Shown: in pieces, positions 8,243 to 18,949 of the stretch
Position numbering within the stretch: position 1 is the first letter of the stretch
Layout of the letters: the number at the start of each line of letters is the position of its first letter
From: Nocardia arthritidis
GTDB taxonomy: Bacteria > Actinomycetota > Actinomycetes > Mycobacteriales > Mycobacteriaceae
Assembly: GCF_011801145.1 (NCBI RefSeq)
Contig: NZ_CP046172.1
Span: 1,364,001 to 1,428,000, forward strand
Direction of reading: 5' to 3'
DNA length: 64,000 nucleotides
Notes under the pieces: model-generated
The model's input: only the letters and a program-made list of their open reading frames with translations
Told to the model about the DNA's origin: nothing
Database searches by the model: none
Program-made: the position numbers and the translations under genes

Positions 8243-8935
8243 ATGCTTGTACTAGCTGTCGACACCGCGACACCCGCCGTTACCGCGGGATTGGTGGAAC
8301 TGGAGCCCGCCGCAGGCGCGGCACATCCCGCCCAGGTGCGCACCATCGCCACCCGGGTGCGGGTCGACGCTCGCGCACACGCCGAGGTGCTCACCCCGCA
8401 GATCCTCGAATGCCTCACGGAGACAGGACGTTCCAGATCCGAGCTGGCCGCCGTGGTGTGCGGGGTCGGGCCGGGACCGTTCACCGGTCTTCGGGTCGGC
8501 ATGGCCACCGCCGCCGCCTTCGGTGATGCGCTCGGCATTCCGGTGTACGGGGTGTGCAGTCTCGACGCGATCGCCGCCGACGCCGCCGCGGATCTGGCCG
8601 AGGGCGCCGAACTGCTCATCGTCACCGACGCGCGCCGCCGCGAGGTCTACTGGGCGCGCTACCGTGACGGCGCTCGCATCGCCGGACCCGATGTGAGCAA
8701 ACCGACCGACCTGGATTTCGGGCAGGCCACGGTGATCGCCGGATCCGCCTCGCACGTCGACTTTTTCGATCTTCCGGTGCTCCCGGTGGAGACGCCGTCC
8801 CCGGCCGGACTGGTGCACATCGCGACCCCCGAACTGCTGTCGTACGCGGTGCCGGAACCGATGGTCCCGCTGTACCTGCGCCGCCCCGATGCCGTCGAGA
8901 ACAGCTACCGCACCCTCGACCGGACAGGGGCATGA
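8243..8935 (+). CDS. tsaB: tRNA t6A complex subunit TsaB
   Basis: A 230-residue actin/Hsp70-like fold protein, the inactive paralogue that dimerises with TsaD. The opening MLVLAVDTATPAVTAGL is the family start, and the GVGPGPFTGLRVGMATAAA stretch around residue 74 is diagnostic. The ATG at 8243 follows an 85-base gap after tsaE. The stop overlaps the rimI start as ATGA. It lacks the metal-binding histidines that TsaD has. Confidence 0.93.
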   Translation: MLVLAVDTATPAVTAGLVELEPAAGAAHPAQVRTIATRVRVDARAHAEVLTPQILECLTETGRSRSELAAVVCGVGPGPFTGLRVGMATAAAFGDALGIPVYGVCSLDAIAADAAADLAEGAELLIVTDARRREVYWARYRDGARIAGPDVSKPTDLDFGQATVIAGSASHVDFFDLPVLPVETPSPAGLVHIATPELLSYAVPEPMVPLYLRRPDAVENSYRTLDRTGA

Positions 8936-9453
8936 CGGTGGCGATCCGCATCGAGCCGATGGGGCTCGCCGATATCGAGCGCTGCGTGGAACTGGAGCAG
9001 GTGCTGTTCCCCGAGGACGATCCGTGGCAGGCCGTCGCCTTCCGATCCGAACTCGCCGGGCCGCACAACCGCTACATCACCGCCCGCGACGAGACCGATC
9101 GCATGGTCGGTTACGCGGGTGTCGCGCTGCTCGGTGATGCCGAACACCCGGAGGCCGAGGTGCACACCATCGGTGTCGACCCCGACTGTCACCGCGCGGG
9201 CATCGGAACACTGCTGCTGGAGGCGTTGCTCGCGGAGGCGGGTAAGCGCGGCGGGCCGGTGTTCCTCGAGGTGCGCACCGACAACACCCCCGCCATCGCG
9301 CTCTACGCCAAGCACGGCTTTCACATCATCGGCCTGCGGAAGAACTACTACCAGCCCAGCGGCGCCGACGCCTACACCATGCGCCGCCCCGAGCTGGCGC
9401 CGTTCCCGCCCGCCGACGCGGCGCTGACCCAGCCGGACGAGGTGCTCTCGTGA
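8932..9453 (+). CDS. rimI: Ribosomal protein S18-alanine N-acetyltransferase RimI
   Basis: A 173-residue GNAT acetyltransferase that acetylates the N terminus of ribosomal protein S18. The acetyl-CoA site is [19 protein letters not shown] near residue 83; [20 protein letters not shown] with the catalytic-side Tyr follows near 108. It sits between tsaB and tsaD with overlaps on both sides (ATGA and GTGA), the usual arrangement in Actinobacteria. The C-terminal 20 residues are variable. Confidence 0.92.
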   Translation: MTVAIRIEPMGLADIERCVELEQVLFPEDDPWQAVAFRSELAGPHNRYITARDETDRMVGYAGVALLGDAEHPEAEVHTIGVDPDCHRAGIGTLLLEALLAEAGKRGGPVFLEVRTDNTPAIALYAKHGFHIIGLRKNYYQPSGADAYTMRRPELAPFPPADAALTQPDEVLS

Positions 9454-10493
9454 TCATCATGGGTGTCGAAAGCTCCTGCGACGAAACGGGAGTCGGAATC
9501 GTCCGGCGCCGCCCGGACGGCAGCTGCGAACTGCTCGCCGACGAGGTCGCCTCCAGCGTCGATCAGCACGCGCGGTTCGGCGGCGTCGTCCCGGAGATCG
9601 CCTCGCGCGCACACCTGGAGGCGATCGTGCCCGCCATGCGGCGCGCGCTCGCCGCCGCGGGTATCGAACGACCCGATGCGCTGGCCGTCACCATCGGACC
9701 GGGTCTGGCCGGTGCGCTGCTCGTCGGTGTCGCGGCCGCGAAAGCCTATGCGGCGGCCTGGGATATCCCGTTCTACGCGTTGAACCACCTCGGCGGGCAT
9801 GTCGCGGTGGACACCCTGGAGCACGGCCCGATGCCGCCGTGCGTCGCACTGCTGGTCTCCGGCGGGCATACACATCTGTTGCACGTCAAGGATTTGGCGG
9901 AACCGATCGTCGAGCTGGGCAGCACCGTCGATGACGCCGCCGGTGAGGCGTTCGACAAGGTGGCGCGGCTGCTCGGCCTCGGCTTCCCGGGTGGTCCGGC
10001 GCTGGACGCGGCCGCCCAGGGCGGCGATCCGCGCGCGATCGCCTTCCCGCGCGGCATGACCGGACCGCGCGACCCGCGCTACGACTTCTCCTTCTCCGGT
10101 TTGAAAACCGCTGTGGCCCGCTATGTCGAGGCGGCCCAGCGCAACGGATTCGCCGCCGACGATCTACCGATCTCCGATATCGCCGCCTCCTTCCAGGAGG
10201 CCGTCGCCGATGTGCTCACCATGAAGGCCATCCGCGCCGCGCAGGATGTCGGCGTCGACACCCTGGTACTCGGCGGCGGCGCCACCGCCAACTCCCGCAT
10301 CCGTTCGATGGCCGAGGAACGCTGCGCCGCAGCGGGTCTGGCTCTGCGGGTGCCGCGCCCCCGGCTCTGCACCGACAACGGCGTGATGATCGCCGCACTC
10401 GGCGCCCACGTCATCGGCGGCGGAGCAGCGGCGTCGACGTTGAATGTGGCAACCGATCCGGGCCTGGCGGTATCGGTCAGCCAACTGCGCTGA
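9450..10493 (+). CDS. tsaD: tRNA t6A threonylcarbamoyltransferase TsaD
   Basis: A 347-residue catalytic subunit of the t6A complex. It opens with [14 protein letters not shown]. It has the metal-binding pair H113 and H117 in NHLGGHVAV, then VSGGHTHL, and closes with [12 protein letters not shown] and a [12 protein letters not shown] motif. Translation starts at GTG 9450, overlapping the rimI stop; ATG 9459 is an alternative. It is the last gene of the alr-tsaD operon. Confidence 0.95.
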   Translation: MIIMGVESSCDETGVGIVRRRPDGSCELLADEVASSVDQHARFGGVVPEIASRAHLEAIVPAMRRALAAAGIERPDALAVTIGPGLAGALLVGVAAAKAYAAAWDIPFYALNHLGGHVAVDTLEHGPMPPCVALLVSGGHTHLLHVKDLAEPIVELGSTVDDAAGEAFDKVARLLGLGFPGGPALDAAAQGGDPRAIAFPRGMTGPRDPRYDFSFSGLKTAVARYVEAAQRNGFAADDLPISDIAASFQEAVADVLTMKAIRAAQDVGVDTLVLGGGATANSRIRSMAEERCAAAGLALRVPRPRLCTDNGVMIAALGAHVIGGGAAASTLNVATDPGLAVSVSQLR

Positions 10494-10831
10494 GCCACAG
10501 CCGTTTTCGGCGGCAGGTCGGCGAAAGGTGTTGCCGCACCCCGCCCATGGAGCGCGCACCCCGTACAACCAACGCACGGTTCGAAGACGGGGTGCGGCAG
10601 CCAACGCCACCTGCCGACGAAACTCCGCCTCGGGTCATCCCGCCCGATCCACCAGCGCGGACAGCAAATCCAAACCAGACGATTCCGACCACACTCACCC
10701 GTGCGGCACGCCACACGGGTGAGACAAGCCCACCAACGGCGCGCGTCTCCTCACAACCCAGAAGCGATCGTCAACAACCGTCTCCCCGGAACCTTCTCCC
10801 GGAACTCCTCCCCGGAACCCGCGGAGGAACC
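10494..10831. other. Intergenic spacer with long inverted repeat
   Basis: This 338-base spacer has no credible gene. It contains a perfect 12-bp inverted repeat, 10532-10543 with 10588-10599, separated by 44 bases. In RNA this could form a long-loop hairpin downstream of tsaD. The rest is C-rich and unstructured to the eye. Confidence 0.5.
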
Positions 10832-12400
10832 TCAGTCCAAATCCTCATAAGGCAACATCAACCCCGGCAACGGAATCCGGTTCGATGACCCGGTCCGCGG
10901 CGGCAACGGAATCCTGCCCTTCGCGGGCGCCTGCGTCGTACCTGGTGTCCAGTTCGGTACCGGCGTTTGCGTCCCGGGAGCCGTGCCGGAGCCGGAACCC
11001 GCACCACCCTGAGACGGAGTGGCGGGGGCGAGCAGGGGACCGAGCAGGCCGGGGAGTTCGGGGAAGGGGATGGGCGGCAGGTTCGGATCGGGGCGCAGGG
11101 TCGGTTGGCCGGCGGTGGTGGGGACGGCGGGGCCGCTGTCGGGATGGGTGGTGCTCGGCTGGCCGTGGTCCTGGGTGACGGACGGCAGGTTGCCGGGCGG
11201 CCGCGGTGTCGAGTCGTGGGTGCTGGTGCCGACGCCGCCGGAGCTCGGCACGAGGGGCGGGGCGATGCTGACCGGCGGGGTCGGCTGGCCCGCGCCGCTG
11301 GTGGTGACGACGGGCGCGATGGGGTGGTCCTGCGAGGCGGGCGAGAATTCCTTCACGCCGTAGCCGATGACCAGTCCGACCACCACGACGGCGCCGGCCA
11401 GCGTGCCGACCACCTTGGTGAACGTGCCGCCGGGCGCATCGGATCCGTTGGTCGGGAAGACCGCCGGCTGCATCGAATCGGCAACCAGCGCAGCGCCTTT
11501 CGCGATCACGGCCTCCGGGTCGGGCACGGTGAGCACCGGAACGTCGAGCTGGTCGCCGAGGGTGGTCAGCACGGCCGGGATATTGGCCCCGCCGCCGATC
11601 ACCGCGACGGCCTCCGGGAAGCGCGGCGCCCTGGCGAAGACCGCCGCGGCGAATACCGCGGTCTCGCGCAGCAGGTCGGCCACCAGCTCCTCGAAATCGG
11701 CCCTGGTGAGCTTCAGTGGCTGTCCGGCCACATGGTCGATGGTGACGGCGGGCGCGATGGACAGGTGCTCCTTGGCGGCGCGGCCGCGGTTGGTGAGCAT
11801 ATTCCGGTTCGGCCGGGTGCCGCGGCGGGCGTAGTGCAGGTCGACCAGGTGGTGGTAGATCAGCTCGTCGATGGCGTTACCGCTGATCGCGACGGTGCGT
11901 TCGGTGTGCAGCACGGTGCAGTCGGCCGGATCCGCGACGGTGACGCTGAGCCCGGACGCGCCGAGGTCGACGATGGCGACGGTGTTGTAGCGGTCGAGCA
12001 GGCCGGTGTGCTGCAGGTAGGTGAGCGATGCGGTGCCCTCCGGGACCAGCTTGAGATCGCGCTGCTTACCGGTGGCGGACCGAATGACCTGTGCCTGTTC
12101 GCGATTGCGGTACGCGACCGCGACGCTGGTCGGCGGGCGGGCGGTGACCGGTTCCACGCTCAACGGGCGGGTGCCGGCGAACCGGGCGCCGACGGGGTGG
12201 GTGAGATCGTGCGACGGGGTGGCCGGCAGCTGATTGGTCATCAGCTCGATGGAGGACGCGACGAGATCGCCGAGGTCGGAGTGCGCGGCGTCGGCCGACA
12301 CCACGCGGTAGTCGAATGTTTGCGCGCCGTTGGACGCGGTTGCCACCAGCGCCGAGCACACGACCTCGTGCCCGGCCGAGATGCCGAGGGATGTTCGCAT
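10832..12400 (-). CDS. Hsp70-like ATPase-domain membrane protein with Pro-rich tail
   Basis: A 522-residue protein. Its first 330 residues resemble the actin/Hsp70 nucleotide-binding domain: VAIVDLGASGLSVTV near 143 matches the phosphate-2 loop and AVIGGGANIPAV near 268 the adenosine loop. A single hydrophobic segment (about 335-352, GTLAGAVVVVGLVIGYGV) follows, then about 165 Pro/Ser/Thr/Gly-rich residues. There is no substrate-binding domain. It is probably anchored with the ATPase inside and the Pro-rich tail outside. The ATG at 12400 has AGGGAGG 5 bases upstream. Its specific role is unknown; it lies next to groES/groEL1. Confidence 0.75.
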   Translation of the reverse strand: MRTSLGISAGHEVVCSALVATASNGAQTFDYRVVSADAAHSDLGDLVASSIELMTNQLPATPSHDLTHPVGARFAGTRPLSVEPVTARPPTSVAVAYRNREQAQVIRSATGKQRDLKLVPEGTASLTYLQHTGLLDRYNTVAIVDLGASGLSVTVADPADCTVLHTERTVAISGNAIDELIYHHLVDLHYARRGTRPNRNMLTNRGRAAKEHLSIAPAVTIDHVAGQPLKLTRADFEELVADLLRETAVFAAAVFARAPRFPEAVAVIGGGANIPAVLTTLGDQLDVPVLTVPDPEAVIAKGAALVADSMQPAVFPTNGSDAPGGTFTKVVGTLAGAVVVVGLVIGYGVKEFSPASQDHPIAPVVTTSGAGQPTPPVSIAPPLVPSSGGVGTSTHDSTPRPPGNLPSVTQDHGQPSTTHPDSGPAVPTTAGQPTLRPDPNLPPIPFPELPGLLGPLLAPATPSQGGAGSGSGTAPGTQTPVPNWTPGTTQAPAKGRIPLPPRTGSSNRIPLPGLMLPYEDLD

Positions 12401-12899
12401 GTTCACCTCCCTTCGAGCGGATGGTCATGGTGGTGCCGACCATCTCGAATGGACTGCCGCACCGCCGCGTGGTTGGCGAGCGATACGTGCTCGAGATCCG
12501 GCCGGACCGTTGTCCGGATGGGGCGCGTCGGCCGGCCTTGGATCACGTGTTGCTTGCTCTCTGGTGAAGCTGTTCGAAACGTCTGGTGCTATGACGACGG
12601 TATTTCTGTGACGAAGCATGGCCTCCGATGACGCCGGTTCGTGACGAACACGGTGCCTGGACAGCGACCGTCGTCAATACTGTCACAATCCGTTATCCGA
12701 ACGTTACAGATTTCCTGATCTCTTGGGAAGGGCTTCGCGCGTCGCGCTCGGCGTGTTAGCCGCGTGTCACGAATCGGACAATTGACCAGGGCGGCGGGCC
12801 TGTGGTGTGGCGTTATACCGTTTCGGTTGTCCGGGCGGGATTCGACCGGGCGGTCGCGGATTAGCGGCGGGGCAAATCCGGCTCTGGCAGACCCATCCC

Positions 12900-12926
12900 T
12901 TGAGCGCTGGCACTCGCATGTATAGA
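12900..12926 (+). promoter_or_regulatory. Candidate groES promoter
   Basis: TTGAGC at 12900-12905 and TATAGA at 12921-12926 are separated by 15 bases. The -10 box lies inside the CIRCE element, so HrcA binding would block it. The spacing is short for a standard promoter, hence moderate confidence. Confidence 0.45.
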
Positions 12927-12933
12927 GTGCTAG
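12907..12933 (+). promoter_or_regulatory. CIRCE element (HrcA operator)
   Basis: The arms CTGGCACTC and GAGTGCTAG are separated by exactly nine bases (12916-12924). This matches the CIRCE consensus TTAGCACTC-N9-GAGTGCTAA with few changes. A weaker GGCACT/AGTGCT pair follows at 12936-12950. HrcA, encoded elsewhere, should repress groES/groEL1 through it. Confidence 0.85.
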
Positions 12934-13092
12934 TCGGCACTGTTAAGTGCTTGTGCCAGTTTGACTACTGAGCAGGGGTCCCGGCACCCGCGACGACGGG
13001 GCTATGCGCAGGGTCAGCATCGTGACCAAAACCGATGGTCCGGTACAACAGTCCCGGACGACCGAAAATCCCCTGAAAGTGGAGGGCTCAAC

Positions 13093-13392
13093 GTGGCGAG
13101 CGTGAACATCAAGCCGCTCGAGGACAAGATCCTCGTCCAGGCCAACGAGGCCGAGACGACGACGGCCTCCGGCCTGGTCATCCCCGACACGGCGAAGGAG
13201 AAGCCGCAGGAGGGCACCGTCATCGCCGTCGGCGAGGGACGCGTCACCGACAAGGGCGACCGTATCCCGGTCGACGTCAAGGAGGGTGACGTCGTCATCT
13301 ACAGCAAGTACGGCGGCACCGAGATCAAGTACCAGGGCGAGGAGTACCTCATCCTGTCGGCGCGCGACATCCTGGCCGTCGTCACCAAGTGA
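13093..13392 (+). CDS. groES: Co-chaperonin GroES
   Basis: A 99-residue Cpn10 subunit that forms the heptameric lid of GroEL. It reads [18 protein letters not shown] at the start, has the mobile-loop region [12 protein letters not shown] around residue 18, and ends [11 protein letters not shown]. The GTG at 13093 has GGAGG 8 bases upstream. A CIRCE element lies about 160 bases upstream. groEL1 follows after a 178-base gap with a strong hairpin. Confidence 0.96.
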   Translation: MASVNIKPLEDKILVQANEAETTTASGLVIPDTAKEKPQEGTVIAVGEGRVTDKGDRIPVDVKEGDVVIYSKYGGTEIKYQGEEYLILSARDILAVVTK

Positions 13393-13493
13393 CGACGTCC
13401 CGCGCGGTCGTCCCGGCGAAAGACGGGATCCTGCGGTGATTTTCACGCTTTACCGCACCGCGCGCCCGGCTGACGCCGGGAACGAGTCGGCAT

Positions 13494-15181
<1,688 letters not shown>

Positions 15182-15216
15182 GCGAGCATCAACCGCCCGC
15201 TGAGCGACACACGAAC

Positions 15217-15250
15217 AAGGCCCCCAAACCTGAAAAAGTTTGGGGGCCTT
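15217..15250 (+). terminator. groEL1 intrinsic terminator
   Basis: A perfect 13-bp stem (15217-15229 with 15238-15250) with an 8-base A-rich loop, AAGGCCCCCAAAC at the left arm. It lies 35 bases after the groEL1 stop. Confidence 0.85.
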
Positions 15251-15399
15251 GCCCATATCCAAGCAACAACTGATTTCGTGAGTACATGGGTAACTCGTCG
15301 GGGACCGGCTAACTCGCTCACGGTCCTACCGTCGGCCGCCGACGCAAACCTTGCGGCAGACGAGTCTGGCCTGAATACGCGGGGAGGCGGACAAGCGCT

Positions 15400-15651
15400 T
15401 CAGGAGGCGACCGGCGGCTGCTCAGCGGCGATGGCGGCGAGCAGGCGGTCACGCAGTGCGGACGGCGGCTGGGCCGCCGTCGTATCGGCGAGCGCCGCGA
15501 GTGCGTCCCTGGTGGACCGCACCTCTGCGATGAATTCCGCGCGTAGGGCGGGGTCTTCGGTGTCGAGCAGTTCCTGTACGGCTTGATGGTCTTCGTCGTC
15601 GATCGATCCGAGCGCGACGGTGTTCGCGAGATCGACCTGGCGTTCGTTCAT
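15400..15651 (-). CDS. Short RskA-type anti-sigma factor (N-terminal domain only)
   Basis: An 83-residue protein. It matches only the N-terminal sigma-binding domain of the RskA family: ALGSIDDEDHQAVQELL near 13, then FIAEVRSTRDALAALADTTA and a closing helix SALRDRLLAAI. It has no transmembrane helix and no extracytoplasmic RskA domain, so it is cytosolic and cannot be released by regulated intramembrane proteolysis. It begins one base after the sigma gene stop (TGAgATG), so the two are translationally coupled. It is probably a minimal antagonist of the adjacent SigK-like factor, or a 3'-truncated derivative. Confidence 0.7.
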   Translation of the reverse strand: MNERQVDLANTVALGSIDDEDHQAVQELLDTEDPALRAEFIAEVRSTRDALAALADTTAAQPPSALRDRLLAAIAAEQPPVAS

Positions 15652-15652
15652 C

Positions 15653-16291
15653 TCACGTCACCCCCAAACTTCTTTTCAGTCGTGTCAGCCCGTCCCGTAT
15701 CCGGGACTTAACGGTCGGTAACCCTACGCCTAAATAATGCGCCACTTCCGCGTAGGTTCGCCCGCCGTAATAGGCGAGTGAGATTGCCTCCCGCTGGGTT
15801 TCGGTCAGCGTGGCCAGGCCGTCGAGCACCGCCTGCTGCTCCAGTCTGCGCTCGACCTCCTCGGTGACCTCATCGAACTCGTTGCCGAGAACCCTTATGC
15901 CGTAGGCGACTTCGCGCGTGGTGTGGGCCTGCTCGGCGCGCACCCGGTCGACCGCTCTGCGGTGCGCGAGGGTCATCAACCACGTCACGGCCGAGCCCTT
16001 CTCCGGGTCGAAACTCGCTGCCGTGCGCCAGATCTGGAGATAGACCTCTTGCGTGGTCTCCTCCGCGTATCCGGGATCGTGCAGCACCCGTAGCACCAGG
16101 CCGAAGACGCGGGCGCAGGTCCGGTCGTAGAGCTCGGCGAAGGCTTCCTGGTCGGACCGGCCGCACCGGTGCAAAAGCGCGGCGAGCTCGATACTTTCGG
16201 CGGCGCGTGCCGAGACCGCAGAATCCACACTCGGTGGGAAGGCTTCTCTTCGGAACGAGTCGCCCTCTGCAGCCGGCGGCCGCGTTGTCAC
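15653..16291 (-). CDS. sigK: ECF RNA polymerase sigma factor, SigK-like
   Basis: A group 4 sigma factor of about 212 residues. Region 2 is LLHRCGRSDQEAFAELYDRT to WLMTLAHRRAVDRVR (about 35-105). Region 4 is TLTETQREAISLAYYGGRTY through GLPTVKSRIRDGLTRLKR (about 155-208). The close resemblance of YAEETTQEVYLQIWR and LAYYGG to M. tuberculosis SigK supports the name. The start is uncertain: GTG 16291 with GGAG 4 bases upstream is preferred over GTG 16318. The anti-sigma gene is immediately downstream in the same transcript. Confidence 0.85.
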   Translation of the reverse strand: MTTRPPAAEGDSFRREAFPPSVDSAVSARAAESIELAALLHRCGRSDQEAFAELYDRTCARVFGLVLRVLHDPGYAEETTQEVYLQIWRTAASFDPEKGSAVTWLMTLAHRRAVDRVRAEQAHTTREVAYGIRVLGNEFDEVTEEVERRLEQQAVLDGLATLTETQREAISLAYYGGRTYAEVAHYLGVGLPTVKSRIRDGLTRLKRSLGVT

Positions 16292-16635
16292 AACGCTCCA
16301 TTCTGTGTCATCGGTCACTACGGTAGCGCCATGCGATGACTTCGATCCGCCGGGGGGTGCAGGCAAACCGCCTGTGTCCCAGCGATTTTGCGAGCTGCCT
16401 CGACACGCCATGCGCCCAGTTCGGGGACACGCCGTGACACGCCGGTACCGTCCGCGAAACGCCGAACCGGCGGTTCCGTTGCGTCGAACCTTCGTGGTCG
16501 CAGACGAATCGTTGGTAATCGCAACGGTGTCCACGTCGGTGAACATTCGGCGGCACTCGTAGCGCCAGTTGTTTGCCGGGAGGTTGTTTGTCTGGAATTC
16601 GACGCGCGACACCGTTCGGATGGGAGATTTTTGGG
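16292..16635. other. Spacer between whiB3 and sigK
   Basis: These 344 bases should hold the sigK promoter on the minus strand. I see no gene and no clear ribosome-binding site other than the GGAG before GTG 16291. No strong repeat is visible. Confidence 0.4.
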
Positions 16636-16929
16636 TCAGACCGCCATCCGCCTGCGGTTGCGCCGGGCGTGCATCTCCCGCTCGGTTTCCGACATTCCGC
16701 CCCAAATGCCGTAGGGCTCACTGACTTTCAAGGCGTGGCTGCGGCACTGCATCAACACCGGGCAACTGCGGCAGATCTCCTTGGCGCGCATCTCGCGCGC
16801 GGTGCGGGCCCGTCCCCGCTCGCCATCGGGATGGAAGAACACCGACGAGTCCTGCCCGCGGCAGGATCCGCGCATCTGCCAATCCCAGACATCGGCGTTC
16901 GGCCCGGGAAGGTGGGTGGGCATGGGCAT
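16636..16929 (-). CDS. whiB3: WhiB family iron-sulfur regulator, WhiB3-like
   Basis: A 97-residue redox-responsive transcription factor. Four cysteines for a [4Fe-4S] cluster are visible: RGSCRG, then EICRSC and MQCRSH. The GIWGG turn (YGIWGGMSE) and a basic tail ARRNRRRM for DNA contact follow. The start LPGPNADVWDWQ and the block FFHPDGERGRART are near-identical to M. tuberculosis WhiB3 as I recall it. The ATG at 16929 has GGAG 9 bases upstream; an ATG two codons inside is possible. WhiB proteins act with the primary sigma factor; WhiB3 links redox state to lipid metabolism. Confidence 0.92.
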   Translation of the reverse strand: MPMPTHLPGPNADVWDWQMRGSCRGQDSSVFFHPDGERGRARTAREMRAKEICRSCPVLMQCRSHALKVSEPYGIWGGMSETEREMHARRNRRRMAV

Positions 16930-17553
16930 GGTTGTGAACTCCTCGTGGTGCGAGCTCGTCGGCGTTGTCGAGCAGTCGTTCTGCAACAGTTGTGGGCCAC
17001 ACGCCGGATGGGCGTGCTCTTGGCCTCGCCCGTTGCGGTCGCTGCAATTTCGCGCGGCGCCGACCGTGGCGTTGAGCTACGTTAGGTCCAGGCGCGAAAT
17101 TCCGTCAATAGTTCGGCGCGGTAGTTTTCCAAATCTTTGGCGGACAAATTTAACCTCCGAGCTGTTTACTTTTTGCATTGGTTCCGGCGATACTGTTCGG
17201 TTGACCAATGCGCGGCGATGCCGTCATGCTCTTGTTGATCCCTCGTTTTCGCAGGTGAGAGTGTGTTTTTGGGCGGAGCGGCCGGTTGGGATGGTGTCCG
17301 ACGCGACAGTGCTGGTCGCGACCCCTTCCGTGACCCGTCAACTGCGGGCTTGTCGGAGATGGCGGAATCGGGGCGCCGAGGTTAATTGCGCGATAAGCGT
17401 GTGAATTTATCCGCAGCGCCCGATCGCATTCCGAAGATGAGTTTTACCTGATGGAAACATGATGCGAAGAGCGAAAATGCTACGAGTTTGCCCCACTCGC
17501 ATCCGGCGCTCCGATCCGGTGCTCGGCGACCTGGGCCGGGATAGAGTTCGGCG
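16930..17553. other. Long divergent spacer upstream of whiB3
   Basis: This 624-base spacer is less GC-rich than its surroundings, with A/T stretches at about 17090-17180 and 17390-17480. It should carry the whiB3 promoter and that of the gene at 17554. I see no convincing small gene or hairpin. Confidence 0.4.
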
Positions 17554-18765
17554 GTGCTCGCGCCAGTTCCGCTGACAGATTCACCCACCGCCCGCCTCGC
17601 GGCGGCCGCATTCGGCGAACGCCCAGGCGACGCCGCTGCCGAGTTGCCCACCGCCGCATCCGCACTCGATTCGTGGTATCGCGCGGTGATTCTCGGCGGC
17701 CAGGGAAGTTATGCCGCGGCGCGCGTAGAACTGCGCATTATTCGGGCGCGTCGCGCAGATCCGATACTTCTTTCGCTGGCCGCCAGCACCGAAGGTTCAC
17801 TGCTGCGTCAACTCGGTTGGCACGCCCGCGCCGCCGCCCTGGACGGTCACGCCGCCGCCATCGCCCTACCCCTGCTCCGCTCGCACCCCGACACTCCACG
17901 ACTCCGGCCCACCGTCATACCGCTGGATTCCGGGCACCCGGGCGAGCCGGAATCCAATCGGCAACAGTCCGAGGAGCTCCCGGCGCGGTCGGGCGACGCC
18001 ACATCCCGCGCTGCGATTCCCGGTGATGGCCGAGCCGACGATGGGTACGCACCGGACGCCCCGGAGCGACAGACCGCATACGCCGACCTCGGGTACCAAG
18101 TCCGTTCGTCCGCGCCGACCGACTCGCTGCCCCCGGCGGATTCGCCACTGCTGGGAATAGGGCTGTCTGGCGAGATTGCGCTCCCCGACATTCGCGACGC
18201 CGCGTGCGACGCGCTGACCGGCCTGGCCGCCGACGCGCTCGGCACCGGGCGGTTGGCGCTGGCGCGGCGGCTGTTGTGGCGCTCGGGGGAGCTCTTGCTC
18301 GTCGACGAGACCCGTTGGCGCGCATGGATTCGCTGGCACTGGGTGTGCGCCGAGACCGCGCTGGCCGGTGGTTCGCCCGTGGCGCTCGCGCACGCCGAGG
18401 CCGCGATGGCGCTCGCCGAACGCGCGCCGTCGGTGCGGCACCGGGTCAAATCCCGGCTGCTGGTCGCCGCGGCCAACGCGGCTGCCGGACAACCCGATCG
18501 AGCCGCCGCGCTCGCCGAGACGGTGGCGGTGGACTGCGCGCGGCACGAACTGCTGCCGCTGCGCTGGGCCGCCGCGATGCTGCGTGCCGGCCTCGGGCCG
18601 GGATCGGACGCGAACCGCGCGGGCGCCGATGTCACTCGGCCGGAAAACGATCCGGAAAACGACTCGGCCACAACATCGCTCACCGATCTCGCGGACGATC
18701 CGGTCGCGGAGGCGGCCATGTGCGCCGCCCGCATCGCGCGCTGCGGGGGCCGGTTCCGGACCTAG
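17554..18765 (+). CDS. Hypothetical helical-repeat protein (Rv3415c position)
   Basis: A 403-residue protein of unknown function between whiB3 and sigD, the place occupied by Rv3415c in M. tuberculosis. Residues 1-110 and 205-345 are alanine-rich amphipathic helices with TPR-like spacing, for example ALGTGRLALARRLLWRSGEL and AMALAERAPSVRHRVKSRLL. They are separated by a polar Pro/Asp-rich stretch at about 115-200. No signal peptide or membrane segment is seen. The GTG start lacks a clear ribosome-binding site. It may be a scaffold protein linked to the neighbouring sigma system, but that is inference from position only. Confidence 0.65.
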   Translation: MLAPVPLTDSPTARLAAAAFGERPGDAAAELPTAASALDSWYRAVILGGQGSYAAARVELRIIRARRADPILLSLAASTEGSLLRQLGWHARAAALDGHAAAIALPLLRSHPDTPRLRPTVIPLDSGHPGEPESNRQQSEELPARSGDATSRAAIPGDGRADDGYAPDAPERQTAYADLGYQVRSSAPTDSLPPADSPLLGIGLSGEIALPDIRDAACDALTGLAADALGTGRLALARRLLWRSGELLLVDETRWRAWIRWHWVCAETALAGGSPVALAHAEAAMALAERAPSVRHRVKSRLLVAAANAAAGQPDRAAALAETVAVDCARHELLPLRWAAAMLRAGLGPGSDANRAGADVTRPENDPENDSATTSLTDLADDPVAEAAMCAARIARCGGRFRT

Positions 18766-18949
18766 CCGAGCGGATTTCCGGTCGAATCCTGGGAGAATCC
18801 TGGGCAAGCGGCGTGAGGTCGCGTCGAACCCGACCGTGTTGCCCGGCTGCGCCTCTCGTATCGCTATTGTTAGACCCGTTCCGCCCCTTCGGCGGAAGCA
18901 CTGGTCCTCACCGGCCGTGCCACTTGTAACGCCAGGAAATTCTCTGACG

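Larger units (their letters stand above)
12401..13092. other. Divergent control region of Hsp70-like gene and groES
   Basis: The 692-base spacer carries the CIRCE element (12907-12933), a candidate sigma-A-type promoter and a small palindrome GTTCGT-G-ACGAAC at 12637-12649. The distance from CIRCE to groES implies an untranslated leader of about 150 bases. I see no protein-coding gene in it. Confidence 0.6.

Noticed and set aside
16781..17404. 207-codon plus-strand frame overlapping whiB3
   Set aside because: It is antisense to the conserved whiB3 and has no homologous pattern.
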